This document shows positions 7,407-18,104 of a stretch of DNA of 64,000 nt, one piece after another. Position 1 is the first letter of the stretch, and every line of letters begins with the position of its first letter. This DNA is from Sphaerisporangium rubeum (GTDB lineage Bacteria > Actinomycetota > Actinomycetes > Streptosporangiales > Streptosporangiaceae). The stretch is taken from NCBI RefSeq assembly GCF_014207705.1, contig NZ_JACHIU010000001.1, positions 7,184,501-7,248,500 of the forward strand, written 5' to 3'. Under the pieces are notes generated by a model, which did not search any database, was not told where the DNA came from, and saw only the letters and a list, made by a program, of their open reading frames with translations. A program made the translations under genes and the position numbers.

Positions 7407-8750
7407 TCAGCCCCAGGCGAGCATGCGCAGCGGGTCCTGGAGCATGGCGCCGACGTCGCGCAGCACGTAGGAGCCGACCTCGCCGTCCACGACGCGGTGG
7501 TCGAAGGACAGGGCGAGCGTGGTGACCTTGCGGGGGACGATCTGGCCGTCCACGACCCACGGCAGGTCGCGGATCTGGCCGAAGGCGAGGATCGCGGCCT
7601 CGCCGGGGTTGATGATGGGGGTGCCGGCGTCCACGCCGAAGACCCCCACGTTGGTGATGGTGATGGTGCCGCCGGTCAGGTCGGCCGGCTGTGAACGGCC
7701 GGCGCGCGCCGTCTCGGTGAGCGCGGCCAGCGCGGCGGCGAGCTCAGGCAGCGTCTTGGCGTGCGCGTCCTTGACGTTCGGCACCACGAGCCCGCGCTGT
7801 GTGGCGGCGGCGATGCCGAGGTTCACGTAGTTGTGCACCACGATCTCGTCACCGGCCCAGGTGGAGTTGATGAGCGGGTGCCGGCGGACCGCCGTGAGCA
7901 GCGCCTTGGCGACCAGCAGCAGCGGCGAGACCTTGACCTCGGCGAACTCCGGCAGCTCGCGCAGGCGCCGCACGGCGTCCATGGTGCCGGTGACGTCGAC
8001 CTGGAGCCACTCGGTGACGTGCGGCGCGGTGAACGCCGAGGTCACCATGGCGGCGGCGGTGGCCTTGCGCACACCCTTCACCGGGACGCGCTCGTCACGC
8101 TCGCCGGGGACGGCTCGCACCTGCGGGGGTGCGGCGGGGGCCTCGGCGGCGGCGTGCACGTCGTCGCGGGTGATGGAGCCCTGCGGGCCCGAGCCGGTGA
8201 GGGCCGTCAGGTCCACGCCGAGGTCCCTGGCGAGCTTGCGCACCGGCGGCTTGGCGAGCACACCGGTGCGTGCGGCGGGCTGTACGGCAGGCTGCACGGC
8301 CGGCTGGGGTGCGGGCCGCGCGGGGGCCGGGGGTGGCGCGGTGCGCGCCGGGGCCGAGCCGGTACGGCGGGGACGGCGGGTCGTGGCGCCGGCCTTGACG
8401 CCGTAGCCGACGAGCACCGGCGTGCGCTTGGGCTCGCCGCCTTCCGGCTCCGCCGGCGGGGCCGGCACCATGTCGTCGGCCAGGGCCGTCTCGCGGGTGG
8501 TGTCCGCGCCTTCGCCGGTGTCCACGGCGATGATCGGCGTGCCGACGTCGACCGTCTGGCCCTCGGCGACCATGACCTTGCCGACGACGCCTTCGAAGGG
8601 ACAGGGAAGCTCGACGACGGCCTTGGCGGTCTCGATCTCGACGATGGTCTGGTTGAGCTCCACCGTGTCACCCGCGGCCACGTGCCACTTGATGATCTCG
8701 GCCTCGGTGAGGCCCTCGCCTACGTCGGGGAGCTTGAACTCTCTCAGCAC
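7407..8750 (-). CDS. bkdC: Branched-chain 2-oxoacid dehydrogenase E2 (dihydrolipoamide acyltransferase)
   Basis: A 447-residue E2 component. It carries the acyl group on lipoate and transfers it to CoA in the valine/leucine/isoleucine degradation complex that also supplies branched fatty-acid primers. Domains in order: an N-terminal lipoyl domain (LPDVGEGLTEAEI, lipoyl-Lys in EIETAKAVVEL, about residue 42), an Ala/Pro-rich linker, a peripheral-subunit-binding domain (PPVRKLARDLGVDLTALTG) and a C-terminal acyltransferase domain with the catalytic SFDHRVVDGEV. The start is GTG 8750 with GGAGGGG just upstream, 10 nt after the E1beta stop. A longer in-frame extension overlaps E1beta and is rejected. 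A pyruvate-type E2 is less likely because the partner E1 is the alpha/beta heterotetrameric form. Confidence 0.9.
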   Translation of the reverse strand: MLREFKLPDVGEGLTEAEIIKWHVAAGDTVELNQTIVEIETAKAVVELPCPFEGVVGKVMVAEGQTVDVGTPIIAVDTGEGADTTRETALADDMVPAPPAEPEGGEPKRTPVLVGYGVKAGATTRRPRRTGSAPARTAPPPAPARPAPQPAVQPAVQPAARTGVLAKPPVRKLARDLGVDLTALTGSGPQGSITRDDVHAAAEAPAAPPQVRAVPGERDERVPVKGVRKATAAAMVTSAFTAPHVTEWLQVDVTGTMDAVRRLRELPEFAEVKVSPLLLVAKALLTAVRRHPLINSTWAGDEIVVHNYVNLGIAAATQRGLVVPNVKDAHAKTLPELAAALAALTETARAGRSQPADLTGGTITITNVGVFGVDAGTPIINPGEAAILAFGQIRDLPWVVDGQIVPRKVTTLALSFDHRVVDGEVGSYVLRDVGAMLQDPLRMLAWG

Positions 8751-8760
8751 CGGCCCCTCC

Positions 8761-9732
8761 TCAGAAGGCGAACGTGCGGTCGACGGCGTCGAGCACGCGG
8801 TCGAGATCGGGCAGGTAGTGGTCCTCCAGGCGTGACGGGGGGTACGGCGTGGAGAACCCGCCGACCCGCAGCACCGGGGACTCCAGGTGGTAGAAGCACG
8901 CCTCGGTGACCCGGGCCGCGATCTCCGCGCCGAGACCGTTGTACATCGGCGCCTCGTGCGCGACCACGCAACGGCCGGTGCGGCGCACCGAGTCGAACAC
9001 GAGCTCGGTGTCCAGCGGGGACAGCGACCGCAGGTCCACGACCTCGATGGACCGCTCACCTTCGACGGCGTTGGCCGCCTCCAGGCAGGTCTTCACCATC
9101 GGGCCGTACGTCAGCACCGTGACGTCGGCGCCGGGCCGCACGACCCGGCCGCGGCCCATCGGCAGCGGAGCGGCGTCCTTGTCGACCTCGGCCTTGTCCC
9201 AGTAGCGCCGCTTGGGCTCGAAGAACACGACGGGGTCGTCGCTGCGGATCGCCTGCTGGACCATGTGGTAGCCGTCCACCGGGTTGGAGCAGGCCACGAC
9301 CCGCAGGCCGCCGGTGTGGGTGAAGTACGCCTCGGGGGACTCGCTGTGGTGCTCGACGGCGCCGATGCCGCCGCCGCAGGGGATGCGCACGACGACGGGG
9401 AGCTTGACCTTGCCGAGGGAACGCAGCGGCATCTTGGCGAGCTGGGTGATGATCTGGTCGGCGGCGGGGAACACGAAGCCGTCGAACTGGATCTCGCACA
9501 CCGGACGGTAGCCGCGCAGCGCGAGGCCGATGGCGGTGCCGATGATGCCGGACTCGGCCAGCGGGGTGTCGATGACGCGGCTCTCGCCGAAGTCCTTCTG
9601 CAGGCCGTCGGTGACGCGGAAGACGCCGCCGAGCTTGCCGACGTCCTCACCCATGATGAGGACCTTGGGGTCGTCCTCCATCGCCTTGCGCAGACCCTCG
9701 TTGAGCGCCTTGGCCAGGGTCAGCGTGGTCAT
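8761..9732 (-). CDS. bkdB: Branched-chain 2-oxoacid dehydrogenase E1 beta subunit
   Basis: A 323-residue beta subunit that, with E1alpha, carries out the thiamine-diphosphate-dependent decarboxylation of branched-chain 2-oxoacids. Visible signatures are VLIMGEDVGKLGGVFRVTDG (about 26-45), the cofactor-side DTPLAESGIIGTAIGLA, and the C-terminal transketolase segment with VAHEAPMYNGLGAEIAARV. The ATG at 9732 overlaps the E1alpha stop by 4 nt, and the length is normal for the family. It is the middle gene of the three-gene operon with no promoter space on either side. Confidence 0.92.
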   Translation of the reverse strand: MTTLTLAKALNEGLRKAMEDDPKVLIMGEDVGKLGGVFRVTDGLQKDFGESRVIDTPLAESGIIGTAIGLALRGYRPVCEIQFDGFVFPAADQIITQLAKMPLRSLGKVKLPVVVRIPCGGGIGAVEHHSESPEAYFTHTGGLRVVACSNPVDGYHMVQQAIRSDDPVVFFEPKRRYWDKAEVDKDAAPLPMGRGRVVRPGADVTVLTYGPMVKTCLEAANAVEGERSIEVVDLRSLSPLDTELVFDSVRRTGRCVVAHEAPMYNGLGAEIAARVTEACFYHLESPVLRVGGFSTPYPPSRLEDHYLPDLDRVLDAVDRTFAF

Positions 9733-10829
9733 GACTCGCCTCCCTCGAAGCTCGCGAGGTAGGCGGCGAACTGCTCCCGCTCCTCGGCGAGCAGTGCGTT
9801 CGGCTCGGCGTAGACGTGCTCGAAGATGTCGAGGGGGTTGGGGTCCGGCAGTTCGAGGCAGCGTTTGCGCACCTCGCGGCCGAGGCGGCCGGCCTCGGCG
9901 TCCACGGCGTCGAAGAAGTCCTGGTCGGCGTGCTGGTTCCGGAACAGGTACGCCTTGACCCGCTCGATCGGGTCCTTGAGCTTCCACGCCTCCAGCTCAC
10001 CCGCGACGCGGTAGCGCGTGGGGTCGTCGGAGGTGGTGTGGGCCCCCATGCGGTAGGTGAACGCCTCGATGAGCGTGGGGCCCTGGCCTTCGCGCGCGTT
10101 GCGCAGCGCCTGGCGGGTGACGGCGAGGCAGGCGAACACGTCGTTGCCGTCCACGCGGATGCCGGGGAAGCCGAAGCCGCTGGCCCGCCGGTACAGCGGG
10201 ATCCGCGACTGCTTCTCCAGGGGCTCGGAGATGGCCCACTGGTTGTTCTGGCAGAAGAACACGACAGGAGCGTTGAAGACCGAGGCCCAGATGAAGGCCT
10301 CGTTGACGTCGCCCTGCGAGGTCGCGCCGTCGCCGAAGTAGACGATGGTGGCGGCGTCGGCGCCGTCGCGCTGCACCCCCATGGCGTACCCGACGGCGTG
10401 CAGGGCCTGCGCGCCGATCACGATCGTGTACAGGTGGAAGTTGTGGTCGGCCGGGTCCCACCCGCCGTTGCTCACGCCGCGGAACAGGCCGAGCAGGTAC
10501 AGCGGGTCGACGCCGCGGCACCAGGCCACGCCGTGCTCGCGGTAGGTGGGGAAGGCCATGTCGCTGTCGGCGAGCGCGCGCGCCGAGCCGATCTGCGCGG
10601 CCTCCTGGCCGAGCAGCGAGGCCCAGATGCCGAGCTCGCCCTGCCGTTGCAGCGCGACGGCCTCCATGTCTATCCGCCGTACCAGGACCAGGTCGCGGTA
10701 CAGCTCACGGACCTCCTCCGGGGTCAGGTCGATGTCGTAGTCCGGGTGCTCGACCCGCTCACCTTCGGGGGTCAGCAGTTGGACGAGCTCCGGGGGTGCC
10801 TCGGCACCACGAGAGGCGTCGACTGTCAC
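9729..10829 (-). CDS. bkdA: Branched-chain 2-oxoacid dehydrogenase E1 alpha subunit
   Basis: A 366-residue alpha subunit holding the thiamine-diphosphate motif GDGATSQGDVNEAF...FCQNN (about residues 170-200) and the phosphorylation-loop-like YRMGAHTTSDDPTRYR. The product of decarboxylation passes to the lipoyl arm of E2. The GTG at 10829 is the first gene of the operon and reads divergently from purS, with 250 nt between them for both promoters. The genes for E3 and a Lrp/TetR-type regulator are not in this neighbourhood. Pyruvate dehydrogenase E1 is the alternative call, but the MEAVALQRQGELGIW and heterotetramer signatures favour the branched-chain type. Confidence 0.9.
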   Translation of the reverse strand: MTVDASRGAEAPPELVQLLTPEGERVEHPDYDIDLTPEEVRELYRDLVLVRRIDMEAVALQRQGELGIWASLLGQEAAQIGSARALADSDMAFPTYREHGVAWCRGVDPLYLLGLFRGVSNGGWDPADHNFHLYTIVIGAQALHAVGYAMGVQRDGADAATIVYFGDGATSQGDVNEAFIWASVFNAPVVFFCQNNQWAISEPLEKQSRIPLYRRASGFGFPGIRVDGNDVFACLAVTRQALRNAREGQGPTLIEAFTYRMGAHTTSDDPTRYRVAGELEAWKLKDPIERVKAYLFRNQHADQDFFDAVDAEAGRLGREVRKRCLELPDPNPLDIFEHVYAEPNALLAEEREQFAAYLASFEGGES

Positions 10830-11079
10830 GTGCCGCTCCTGCGCGTTCGGGGCCTTACCAGTGGGATCGCCACCGTCAATCGGCCGGTTAACGAGCGCTT
10901 AGTACCAGCTGGTGGTGGTACGTAGGCGTTTGTGGACATCGTGGCAGAAGTCACGGGCCCCTGCGCAAGGCCATGATGGCTGTCGTCCACACTTCCCCCG
11001 TTCCCGGTCGCTCCCTCCGCACACGTTAGGCTGGTCGCGCCGGTCAGGCAGAGGACGTTGGACGAACTGGGAGGGACAC

Positions 11080-11325
11080 GTGGCACGCGTCATCGTCGAC
11101 GTCATGCTCAAGCCGGAGATCCTCGACCCCCAGGGGCAGGCGATCGCGCGCGCGCTGCCCCGGCTGGGCTTCCCCGGGGTCGCCGAGGTGCGGCAGGGCA
11201 AGCGGTTCGAGGTCGAGCTCGACGGGCCCGCGGACGAGTCCGCACTCGCGCAGGTCAGGAAGATGGCCGAAACCCTTCTGGCGAACACCGTCATCGAGGA
11301 CTACGCTGTGCGGGTCGAAGAGTAG
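11080..11325 (+). CDS. purS: Phosphoribosylformylglycinamidine synthase subunit PurS
   Basis: An 81-residue PurS, the small scaffolding subunit that joins PurQ and PurL in the fourth step of purine synthesis. The sequence VDVMLKPEILDPQGQAI...GFPGVAEVRQGKRFE is diagnostic, and the size is normal. GTG 11080 is preceded by GGGAGGGAC at 11069-11077. Its partners purQ and purL follow on the same strand, but an unrelated ATPase gene lies between, which is not the usual arrangement. Confidence 0.95.
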   Translation: MARVIVDVMLKPEILDPQGQAIARALPRLGFPGVAEVRQGKRFEVELDGPADESALAQVRKMAETLLANTVIEDYAVRVEE

Positions 11326-11500
11326 CGGACCGCGCGCACAGCGATACCACCGCGCACGCAAATCACCGCAAAAGGAACTTTTGGTCGACCTGAACGCAAG
11401 CGTCTGACCAACAGTAAATAACAGCAGCGTGATTTTGCGGTTAGCCCTGATTCTCCGGGGAACCTCCCCAACGTGACTTTCGGCGCCACGGAGGGGTGCG

Positions 11501-11941
11501 GTGGACATTGAGTTCTCGTTGGCCTTGCCGCGGGATGCCATCGGCATCCCCATGGTGCGGCGGGTCCTGGGAGACACGCTTCGCTGCATCGGTGTGTCCG
11601 AAGACTGCGTGGAGGACATGCTCCTCGCCACGTCGGAGGCGTGCGCCAACGCCGTTCGGCACGGCGGGCCCGCCAAACGGTACGAGGTGTGCGCCGCCAT
11701 CGGCGACGGCCGGTGCGAGCTGCGCATCGTGGACGGCGGGCTCGGGCTCGGCACCATCCCCCGCCAGCTCCCGTCCGGCGACGCCGAGCACGGCCGCGGC
11801 ATCATGATCATGCAGGCCGTGGTCGACGAGATCTCCTTCCACAGCAGCCCCGGCAGCGGCACCACCGTGCTGCTGCGCAAAGAGCTCGACTGGGACGCCG
11901 ACTTCCTGGCCCACCACGACCGTGAGCTGGCGGCGGTCTGA
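11501..11941 (+). CDS. RsbW-like ATP-binding protein (HATPase_c_2 serine kinase type)
   Basis: A 146-residue single-domain GHKL ATPase of the anti-sigma/RsbW type abundant in actinomycetes. The N box is LLATSEACANAVRHG (about residues 43-57), the G1 box DGGLGLG (about 78-84) and the G2 box GRGIMIMQAV (about 98-107). In the family such proteins bind ATP and either inhibit a sigma factor or phosphorylate an anti-anti-sigma factor. No such partner is adjacent. It sits between purS and purQ with 175 and 131 nt on either side, so it may have its own promoter. GTG 11501 follows GGAGGGG. Confidence 0.82.
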   Translation: MDIEFSLALPRDAIGIPMVRRVLGDTLRCIGVSEDCVEDMLLATSEACANAVRHGGPAKRYEVCAAIGDGRCELRIVDGGLGLGTIPRQLPSGDAEHGRGIMIMQAVVDEISFHSSPGSGTTVLLRKELDWDADFLAHHDRELAAV

Positions 11942-12072
11942 CGGCACGGCCCGCTCGGGGCGGTGTACTCGTGGCACCGGGCCGCGGGTAGCCTGAAGCG
12001 TACCGCCGCACACCGCCGTCCGATGAGTGAGACGCGCGGAGCGGCGCTCGCGTGCGGAGGGGTAAGAAAGCC

Positions 12073-12756
12073 ATGGGTGCTGCCCGGGTGGGCGTGGTCA
12101 CTTTTCCCGGAACTCTCGACGACCAGGACGCGTCACGGGCCGTCAGGAACGCCGGCGGCGAGGCCGTCCCCCTGTGGCACGCCGACCACGACCTGCGCGG
12201 CGTCGACGCGGTGTTCCTGCCCGGCGGGTTCTCCTACGGCGACTACCTGCGCTGCGGCGCGATCTCCAGGTTCGCTCCGCTCATGGAAGAGCTGATCCCC
12301 GCGGCGCGGGCCGGCCTGCCGGTGCTCGGCACCTGCAACGGCTTCCAGATCCTCTGCGAGGCCCACCTGCTGCCGGGAGCGCTCACCCGCAACGAGGGCC
12401 TCCACTACGTCTGCCGCGACCAGCGGATCAGGGTGGAGCGCAACGCCACGCCGTGGACGTCCGACTTCACCGAGGGCCAGGAGCTGCTGCTGCCGGTCAA
12501 GCACGGCGAGGGCCGGTACGTCGCCGACGCCGCCACGCTCACCGAGCTGGAGGAGTCCGGCCGCGTGCTGTTCCGGTACGTCGGCGGCAACCCCAACGGC
12601 TCCATGAACGACATCGCCGGCGTCAGCAACGAGGCCGGCAACGTCGTGGGTCTCATGCCCCACCCCGAGCACGCCGTCGAGGAGCTCACCGGAGCCCCTG
12701 GTGTCGACGGCCTCGGCTTCTTCACCTCCATCTTGAAGAGGTTCGCCAACCTGTGA
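12073..12756 (+). CDS. purQ: Phosphoribosylformylglycinamidine synthase, glutaminase subunit PurQ
   Basis: A 227-residue class I glutamine amidotransferase that supplies ammonia to PurL. The nucleophile Cys is in [11 protein letters not shown] (about residue 86) and the His/Glu of the triad are in [10 protein letters not shown] near the C-terminus. The oxyanion strand [16 protein letters not shown] is intact. ATG 12073 follows GGAGGGG at 12056-12062. The stop overlaps an in-frame GTG of the purL frame (GTGA at 12753), showing tight coupling between the two subunits. Confidence 0.95.
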   Translation: MGAARVGVVTFPGTLDDQDASRAVRNAGGEAVPLWHADHDLRGVDAVFLPGGFSYGDYLRCGAISRFAPLMEELIPAARAGLPVLGTCNGFQILCEAHLLPGALTRNEGLHYVCRDQRIRVERNATPWTSDFTEGQELLLPVKHGEGRYVADAATLTELEESGRVLFRYVGGNPNGSMNDIAGVSNEAGNVVGLMPHPEHAVEELTGAPGVDGLGFFTSILKRFANL

Positions 12757-12800
12757 ACGCACCGGCGCACACGACCGGGTCCGGCGCGCGAGGAGAGCAG

Positions 12801-15053
<2,253 letters not shown>

Positions 15054-15069
15054 GAGCGGAGCCCTCTGT

Positions 15070-15098
15070 GGCGGTGGCTCCCCCACGGAGCCACCGCC
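15070..15098. terminator. Strong hairpin after purL
   Basis: A perfect 12-bp stem (15070-15081 with 15087-15098) and a 5-nt loop, 17 nt after the purL stop. Confidence 0.75.
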
Positions 15099-15253
15099 GT
15101 GCGGTCCGGCCGGTGAGCGTTACGGTCGGCGCGCCAAAAGTATCGAATGTTTCGGTCCGGCCGTTAACCGCCTACAGCTCGGTTGGATCTCGATATCCAC
15201 TCAGGTTTCCCGTGTGCTCCCCGCCTGTGCGATGGAACGGGATAATCGGCCAC

Positions 15254-17338
15254 GTGCAGGGGGAATCGACCGGGTACCCGGATGTGGCCGCGCACCCGGC
15301 CGGCGACGCTCACGTCGCCGTCGCGGACCCCCACCTCCCCCCCGCCACCCAGCCCGTCCGCGGCGTCGTGTGGGCCTTCCACATGCTCGTGCCGCTGCTC
15401 GCGCTGTGGCTGCTGCTGGCGTACGCCGAGCGGCTCAACATCGCGTGGGAACACCCGGTGAGCCACTTCGCGCTGATCGTCGGCATCGCCGGGGTCAACG
15501 TCGTGCTCGGCCTGATGATCAGCCGGGCCGCCGCACGGCGGGACGACGCGCGGTTGCTGCTGGTGTCACTGGTCTTCCTGACCTGCGCGGGGTTCTTCCT
15601 CCTGCACGGGCTCGCCACCCCCACGATCATCCTGGCCAGAGGCAGCTACGGCTTCGACATCGGTCAGCCGGTCGGGCTGCTCATGGCGTCGGCGCTGGCC
15701 TTCACCTCCTCCCTGCCGCTCGGCGAGCGCGCCGCCAGAGCGGTCATAGCCCGGGCCGACCTGCTGCGGGCCGGCCTCGTCGTCGTGCTGGTGCTGTGGG
15801 GGTGCGCCTCGCTGGTGGAGGGTCTCACGCCGCTCAGCGCGCCGCCGCCGAAAGGCGGCGCGACCATCGGCGCGCTGTCGTGGGCCGGCGCCGCGCTGTT
15901 CGGGGTGGCGGCGCTGCAGATGTTCCGCATCCACCGGCGGCGGCCGTCGGCGATGCTGGTCAGCCTGGTCACGGCGTACGCGCTGCTGTCCGAGTCCATG
16001 ATCGCCGGGTTCTTCCGGCCCAACTGGCTGCTGACGTGGTGGGAGTGGCACCTGCTGCTCACCATGGCGTTCGCGTTCGTCGCGTACAGCGCCTACATCC
16101 AGTTCCGCCGCGAGGGCTCGAGCCACGGCCTGTTCGACTCGGTCGCGCTGGCCGCCACGGTGCGGCGCATCCAGGCGCAGTACGACGAGGCGCTTGAGGA
16201 ACTCGTCGGCCACCTGCGCCGCATGGGTGAGCGAGGCGCGGACGACGCGCCGCTCGCGACCCGCCTGGCCGGCAAGTTCCGGCTGAGCGAAGGCCAGGCG
16301 GCCGTGCTCGACCGCGCCGGCCAGGCCCTCGCCGCCGAGCGTGAGCTGTCACTGCGGCTCGGAGCGCTGGTCGACGTCGGACGGCAGGCGCGGGTCGGGC
16401 TGCGCGAGGAGGACCTGCTGCGCGACGCGCTGGAGCGGGTGCGGCAGGCGTACGGCGACGTGCGTCTCGGGCTCGTGCACGAGGGCCGCGTCGAGATCGG
16501 CGGCCGGTCGTTCGGGGCCGGGGACTTCGCGGGAGGCGAGCCGGTGGCCGCCGGTGGCGCGGTGATGCACCCGCTGACCGTCAAGGGGGTGCTCGCCGGG
16601 GTGCTCAAGGTGCCGGTCGGCACGACACGCCAGGACGACGCTCTCGCCGCCACCCTGGCCAGCCAGTTGTCCATCGCGCTTGAGAACGCGCGGCTGTACC
16701 GCGAACTGGAGACGCTGTTCCGGCAGTACATGTCGCCGGACGTCGCGGCGTCCCTGCTCGCCGACCCCCGCCAGGCGGCGCTCGGCGGGTCGCTCGTCGA
16801 GCTGACCGCGTTGTTCGCCGACCTCAAGGGGTTCACGTCCTTCTCCGAGAAGGTCTCACCCGGCGAGATCGTCGAGATGCTCAACCGGTACCACACCGCC
16901 GCCGTGCCGTGTGTGCTGCGGCACGGCGGCACGATCGTGCAGTTCGTCGGGGACGCGCTGCTCGCGCTGTTCAACGCGCCGGCCGGCCAGGAACGGCACG
17001 CCGAGATGGCGGCGCGCGCCGGGCTCGCCATGCAGGCCGCGGCGGAGAGGATCGCCGCCGGCAACCCCGGCTACCCGAGGTTCCGTATCGGCATCAACAC
17101 CGGCATGGCGCTGGTCGGCAACATCGGCAGCCCCGAACTGCGCGGCTTCAACGCCATGGGTGACGCGGTGAACGTCGCCGCGCGCTTCGAGGCGCTCGCC
17201 GAGCCCGGCACCGTGGTGATCGGGGCGACCACCCGTGAGCAGATCGGCGACGCCGCCAAGGTGCGGCCGCTCGGCCCGCTCGCCCTGAAGGGCAAGGAGC
17301 ACAGCGTCGAGGCGTACGTGCTCACCGCTCTGGACTGA
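15254..17338 (+). CDS. Membrane-bound class III adenylate/guanylate cyclase
   Basis: About 694 residues. An N-terminal domain has about seven membrane helices (residues about 40-270), then a linker/GAF-like region (about 330-470), then a class III cyclase catalytic domain (about 495-690). Catalytic features: the first metal Asp in LFADLKGFTSFSEK, the second metal Asp in QFVGDALLALFN, and the transition-state Asn/Arg in GDAVNVAARFEALAE. GINTGMALVGNIGS completes the signature. It should make cAMP (or cGMP) in response to a membrane or ligand signal. The next gene is a cyclic-nucleotide-binding regulator. The GTG at 15254 is tentative because no Shine-Dalgarno sequence is seen and other in-frame GTGs lie at 15212 and 15226. 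Confidence 0.85.
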   Translation: MQGESTGYPDVAAHPAGDAHVAVADPHLPPATQPVRGVVWAFHMLVPLLALWLLLAYAERLNIAWEHPVSHFALIVGIAGVNVVLGLMISRAAARRDDARLLLVSLVFLTCAGFFLLHGLATPTIILARGSYGFDIGQPVGLLMASALAFTSSLPLGERAARAVIARADLLRAGLVVVLVLWGCASLVEGLTPLSAPPPKGGATIGALSWAGAALFGVAALQMFRIHRRRPSAMLVSLVTAYALLSESMIAGFFRPNWLLTWWEWHLLLTMAFAFVAYSAYIQFRREGSSHGLFDSVALAATVRRIQAQYDEALEELVGHLRRMGERGADDAPLATRLAGKFRLSEGQAAVLDRAGQALAAERELSLRLGALVDVGRQARVGLREEDLLRDALERVRQAYGDVRLGLVHEGRVEIGGRSFGAGDFAGGEPVAAGGAVMHPLTVKGVLAGVLKVPVGTTRQDDALAATLASQLSIALENARLYRELETLFRQYMSPDVAASLLADPRQAALGGSLVELTALFADLKGFTSFSEKVSPGEIVEMLNRYHTAAVPCVLRHGGTIVQFVGDALLALFNAPAGQERHAEMAARAGLAMQAAAERIAAGNPGYPRFRIGINTGMALVGNIGSPELRGFNAMGDAVNVAARFEALAEPGTVVIGATTREQIGDAAKVRPLGPLALKGKEHSVEAYVLTALD

Positions 17339-17377
17339 GACCGCCGCGAGACGCGGACGCACGACACTGGAGGCACC

Positions 17378-18046
17378 ATGACGTCCTCGCCGGAACCTGG
17401 CGAGTTCCTCGCGCTGCTCAGCGAGGACGAGGTCGCGGACCTGCGGGAGATCGGCCGCTTACGGCGCTGGGACCGCGGCGCCACGTTGATGTCGGAAGGC
17501 GACACCTCCGACTGGGCCCTGGTGCTCACCTCCGGCCGGGTCAAGGTGTCGTCGCACACCGCGAACGGCAACGAGGTCGTGCTCGCCATCCGCGGCCCCG
17601 GCTCCCTGCTCGGCGACATGTCCGTCATCAGCGGCGAGCCCCGCTCCGGCACCGTGACCGCTCTTGAGCCCGTCGAGGGCTACGTGGTCCGCGACTTCGC
17701 CGGTTTCCTCAACGACCACGGCCGCGTCGCCGTCCTGCTCCTGAAACTGGTCGTCGGCCGCCTGCGCGACTCCGACCGCAAACGCGTCGAGTACGGCGCC
17801 TTCGACACCACAGGCCGCGTCGCGACCCGCCTCGTGGAACTGGCGGAACGCTTCGGCGAACCCTCCGGCGCCGCCGTCAAGATAGCCCTCCCTCTCTCCC
17901 AGGACGAACTCGCCGGCTGGACCGGCGCCTCCCGCGAAGCCGTCAGCAAAGCCCTCCGCACCCTCCGCGACCGCGGCCTCATAGAGACCGGCCGCCGCCG
18001 GGTCACCATCCACGACCTCCAGGCCCTTCGCCGCCGAGCCCGCTGA
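17378..18046 (+). CDS. Crp/Fnr-family transcriptional regulator
   Basis: A 222-residue regulator: cyclic-nucleotide-binding beta-barrel (about 10-125, with GSLLGDMSVISGEPRSGTV as the phosphate-binding cassette), dimer helix, and C-terminal winged HTH (about 165-215, SQDELAGWTGASREAVSKAL). It starts 40 nt after the nucleotide cyclase, so the pair probably forms a synthesis-and-response unit. The cassette Arg and Ser (PRSGTV) match a cAMP-binding type. A TTA Leu codon occurs at residue 28 (17459-17461), rare in this genome and suggestive of bldA dependence. The ATG follows GGAGG. Confidence 0.87.
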   Translation: MTSSPEPGEFLALLSEDEVADLREIGRLRRWDRGATLMSEGDTSDWALVLTSGRVKVSSHTANGNEVVLAIRGPGSLLGDMSVISGEPRSGTVTALEPVEGYVVRDFAGFLNDHGRVAVLLLKLVVGRLRDSDRKRVEYGAFDTTGRVATRLVELAERFGEPSGAAVKIALPLSQDELAGWTGASREAVSKALRTLRDRGLIETGRRRVTIHDLQALRRRAR

Positions 18047-18079
18047 CCAGGCCGTTCCGAAACCCCATCAAAGCGGTAG

Positions 18080-18089
18080 TACGCCGTAC
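18080..18089. promoter_or_regulatory. TACGCCGTAC operator-like site before the first DHA2 gene
   Basis: TACGCCGTAC ends 15 nt before the ATG at 18105. The identical 10-mer recurs at 20262-20271 upstream of the TetR and second DHA2 genes, so the same regulator may bind both. Confidence 0.5.
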
Positions 18090-18104
18090 ATCAGACTTGT
18101 ACTC

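Noticed and set aside
12174-12800. Long in-frame extension upstream of purL overlapping purQ
   Set aside because: It is the shadow of purQ in another frame, with Arg/Pro-rich composition; purL homologues start near 12801.
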